From: Cryomorphaceae bacterium
Lineage (GTDB): Bacteria; Bacteroidota; Bacteroidia; Flavobacteriales; Crocinitomicaceae
Direction of reading: 5' to 3'
NCBI GenBank assembly: GCA_021298235.1
Contig: JAJTDX010000078.1
Location: 1 to 13,739, forward strand
DNA: 13,739 nt
Shown here: positions 12,417-13,739 of the stretch, piece after piece
How the letters are laid out: the number at the start of each line of letters is the position of its first letter
How positions within the stretch are numbered: the first letter of the stretch is position 1
Position numbers and translations under genes: made by a program
The notes under the pieces: model-generated
Seen by the model: only the letters and a program-made list of their open reading frames with translations
The model's database searches: none
Told to the model about the DNA's origin: nothing

Positions 12417-13739
12417 TTATTCTTCAAGTGCTTTTCGCATTAATACATTCGCTGCTTTAGGATCTGCTTTACCTTTAGAAACCTTCATCAGTTGGCCCAT
12501 AAAAAATCCTGTAAGCTGTTTTTCTCCGTTGCGGTAACGGGCAACCTCGTTGGGATTCTCTTCCATCACTTGCTGAATGTACGTCATAATAGAATCTTCG
12601 CTCGAATCCTGCAATAAATTGAGGCGCTCAGCCAACTCCAATGGGCTCGATCCTGCTGACGTAAGTAATTCAGGGAACAACTTCTGGGAGGCAGCTGAAT
12701 GAGAGATCTTACCCTGGTCAATGAGCTGAATAATCTCTGCTATTGAAATTGGTTTTAAAGGGAACTCATCGATGTCAACCCCAAATTCATTCAGATAGGA
12801 CTTAACGTCTCCCATCAACCAATTGGCAGCAGATTTAAAATTCGATGTATGTTTGATAATATCTTCATAATACAGCGCTAATCCTTTTTGGTCTGTGATG
12901 TTGTAAGCGTCATATTCAGAAAGTCCTAAGTCCTTTGTGTACTTAACAAAAAGTTCTCTTGGAAGTGCAGGCATTTCGGCCTTGATCACAGAAATTTGCT
13001 GCTGATCTACCGTAATCGGCTGAAGGTCAGGTTCGGGAAAATAGCGGTAATCATTTGCAGCTTCTTTCGAACGCATGGATAGTGTAATTCCTTTAAGCGC
13101 ATCAAAAGATCGGGTTTCCTGGCTCAGTGATTCTCCGTTTTCAAGCGCTGTAATTTGCCGTTCGATCTCAAACTCGATCGCCCGTTGGACATTTCTGATC
13201 GAGTTCATGTTTTTAACCTCGACTTTTGTCCCAAACTCAGGGGCACCTTTCAGTCTTACGGAGACGTTCGCATCGCATCGCAAAGAACCTTCTTCCATGT
13301 TGCCGTCGCAAATGTCAAGATAACGCACCAGCTTCCGAACTTCCGTTAAGTAGTTATATGCCTCTTGAGAAGAACGGATATCAGGTTCAGAAACTATTTC
13401 TAACAGGGGAACTCCAGCACGATTTAAGTCAACCAACGTGTCATAGAGGTCGACATCATGGATACTTTTGCCTGCATCTTCTTCCATGTGAATACGAGTG
13501 ATTCCGATTCTTTTCTCTTCGCCATTCTCAAGTCGAATAAAAATTGCTCCTCCCACACAAATAGGAGTTTTATCCTGTGTGATCTGGTATCCCTTCGGAA
13601 GATCGGGGTAGAAGTAATTTTTCCGGGCAAAATATTGCTGTCCTGCGATTTCACTGCCACATGCCAACCCTAGACGGATCGCGAATTCAATCGTTTTTTT
13701 ATTCATCATGGGCAAGGTGCCCGGGTGTCCCAATGTAAC
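12417..13739 (-). CDS. gatB: Aspartyl/glutamyl-tRNA amidotransferase subunit B, 5' end outside window
   Basis: GatB is the tRNA-binding kinase/amidotransferase subunit of GatCAB, which converts Glu-tRNA(Gln) and/or Asp-tRNA(Asn) to the amidated forms. The frame is open to the right edge and continues upstream of the internal LGHPGTLP motif, so the true start is outside; about 35-45 N-terminal residues are missing. Visible hallmarks include YFYPDLPKGYQITQ, RIHMEEDAGK, DLNRAGVPLLEIVSEPDI, GSLRCDANVS and FGTKVEVKNMNS. The C-terminal YqeY-like helical domain ends KGKADPKAANVLMRKALEE. Length is otherwise normal. It heads (in this view) the minus-strand operon with the TlpA-like genes and lpxH, with only 3 nt to the next ATG. 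Confidence 0.98.
   Translation of the reverse strand, partial: VTLGHPGTLPMMNKKTIEFAIRLGLACGSEIAGQQYFARKNYFYPDLPKGYQITQDKTPICVGGAIFIRLENGEEKRIGITRIHMEEDAGKSIHDVDLYDTLVDLNRAGVPLLEIVSEPDIRSSQEAYNYLTEVRKLVRYLDICDGNMEEGSLRCDANVSVRLKGAPEFGTKVEVKNMNSIRNVQRAIEFEIERQITALENGESLSQETRSFDALKGITLSMRSKEAANDYRYFPEPDLQPITVDQQQISVIKAEMPALPRELFVKYTKDLGLSEYDAYNITDQKGLALYYEDIIKHTSNFKSAANWLMGDVKSYLNEFGVDIDEFPLKPISIAEIIQLIDQGKISHSAASQKLFPELLTSAGSSPLELAERLNLLQDSSEDSIMTYIQQVMEENPNEVARYRNGEKQLTGFFMGQLMKVSKGKADPKAANVLMRKALEE

Noticed and set aside
1..13739. CRISPR arrays, tRNA or rRNA genes, integrase or transposase genes
   Set aside because: None found: no regularly spaced direct repeats, no tRNA-like CCA-ended cloverleaf, and no frame with recombinase or transposase motifs.

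Overview
The window looks like part of a Bacteroidota chromosome, most likely a Flavobacteriales member of the Crocinitomicaceae/Cryomorphaceae type. Evidence: a secreted protein with a type IX secretion (T9SS) C-terminal sorting domain, TlpA-like proteins with a Bacteroidota-style N-terminal domain, a Bacteroidota-type LpxH, and promoters of the TTG-N19/20-TAnnTTTG form. There is no tRNA, rRNA, CRISPR array, recombinase or transposase.

Layout. (1) 1-1655, minus strand: a partial secreted protein of unknown function (runs off the left edge), then a T9SS-sorted protein with its own promoter and terminator. (2) 1804-3732, plus strand: a CAT/YfnA-type amino acid permease. (3) 3826-7555, plus strand: an accessory block, visibly AT-rich in its first half. 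It holds a DUF262-DUF1524 (GmrSD-like) putative anti-phage nuclease, a small hypothetical gene, a ParD-ParE toxin-antitoxin pair and a frameshifted orphan ParD antitoxin. (4) 7607-8953, plus strand: the housekeeping SRP GTPase gene ffh with a near-perfect promoter. (5) 8954-13739, minus strand: the tail of a gatB-led operon in the order gatB, a TlpA-like lipoprotein, a broken TlpA paralog, lpxH and a small helical protein.

Main finding: block (3) reads as an integron-like gene cassette array without a visible integrase. Each of the first three units carries its gene(s) on the plus strand, followed by an imperfect inverted repeat bounded by a ...TAAC box and a GTT... box. Two of these repeats share the same architecture (1-nt left spacer, 5-nt right spacer, GC-rich stem). 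In every unit the ...TAAC box at the end is complementary to the GTT... box at that same unit's beginning (10/10, 7/8 and 8/8 bases), while the boxes differ between units. That is expected for excised and reinserted integron cassettes (R''/R' of attC) and hard to explain by a common transposon terminus. The last unit has no terminal repeat and its gene is frameshifted, so the array looks decayed at the ffh side.

Second finding: a cluster of rearrangements at 9.7-11.4 kb. One TlpA-like gene has lost its middle, which is replaced by a perfect 115-bp inverted copy of the 3' part of its neighbour. The neighbour carries a 39-bp in-frame tandem duplication whose edge lies 2 nt from the end of the copied segment. 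lpxH carries a 12-bp tandem duplication inside a catalytic motif. These may be real local template-switch events or amplification/assembly artefacts; raw reads would decide.
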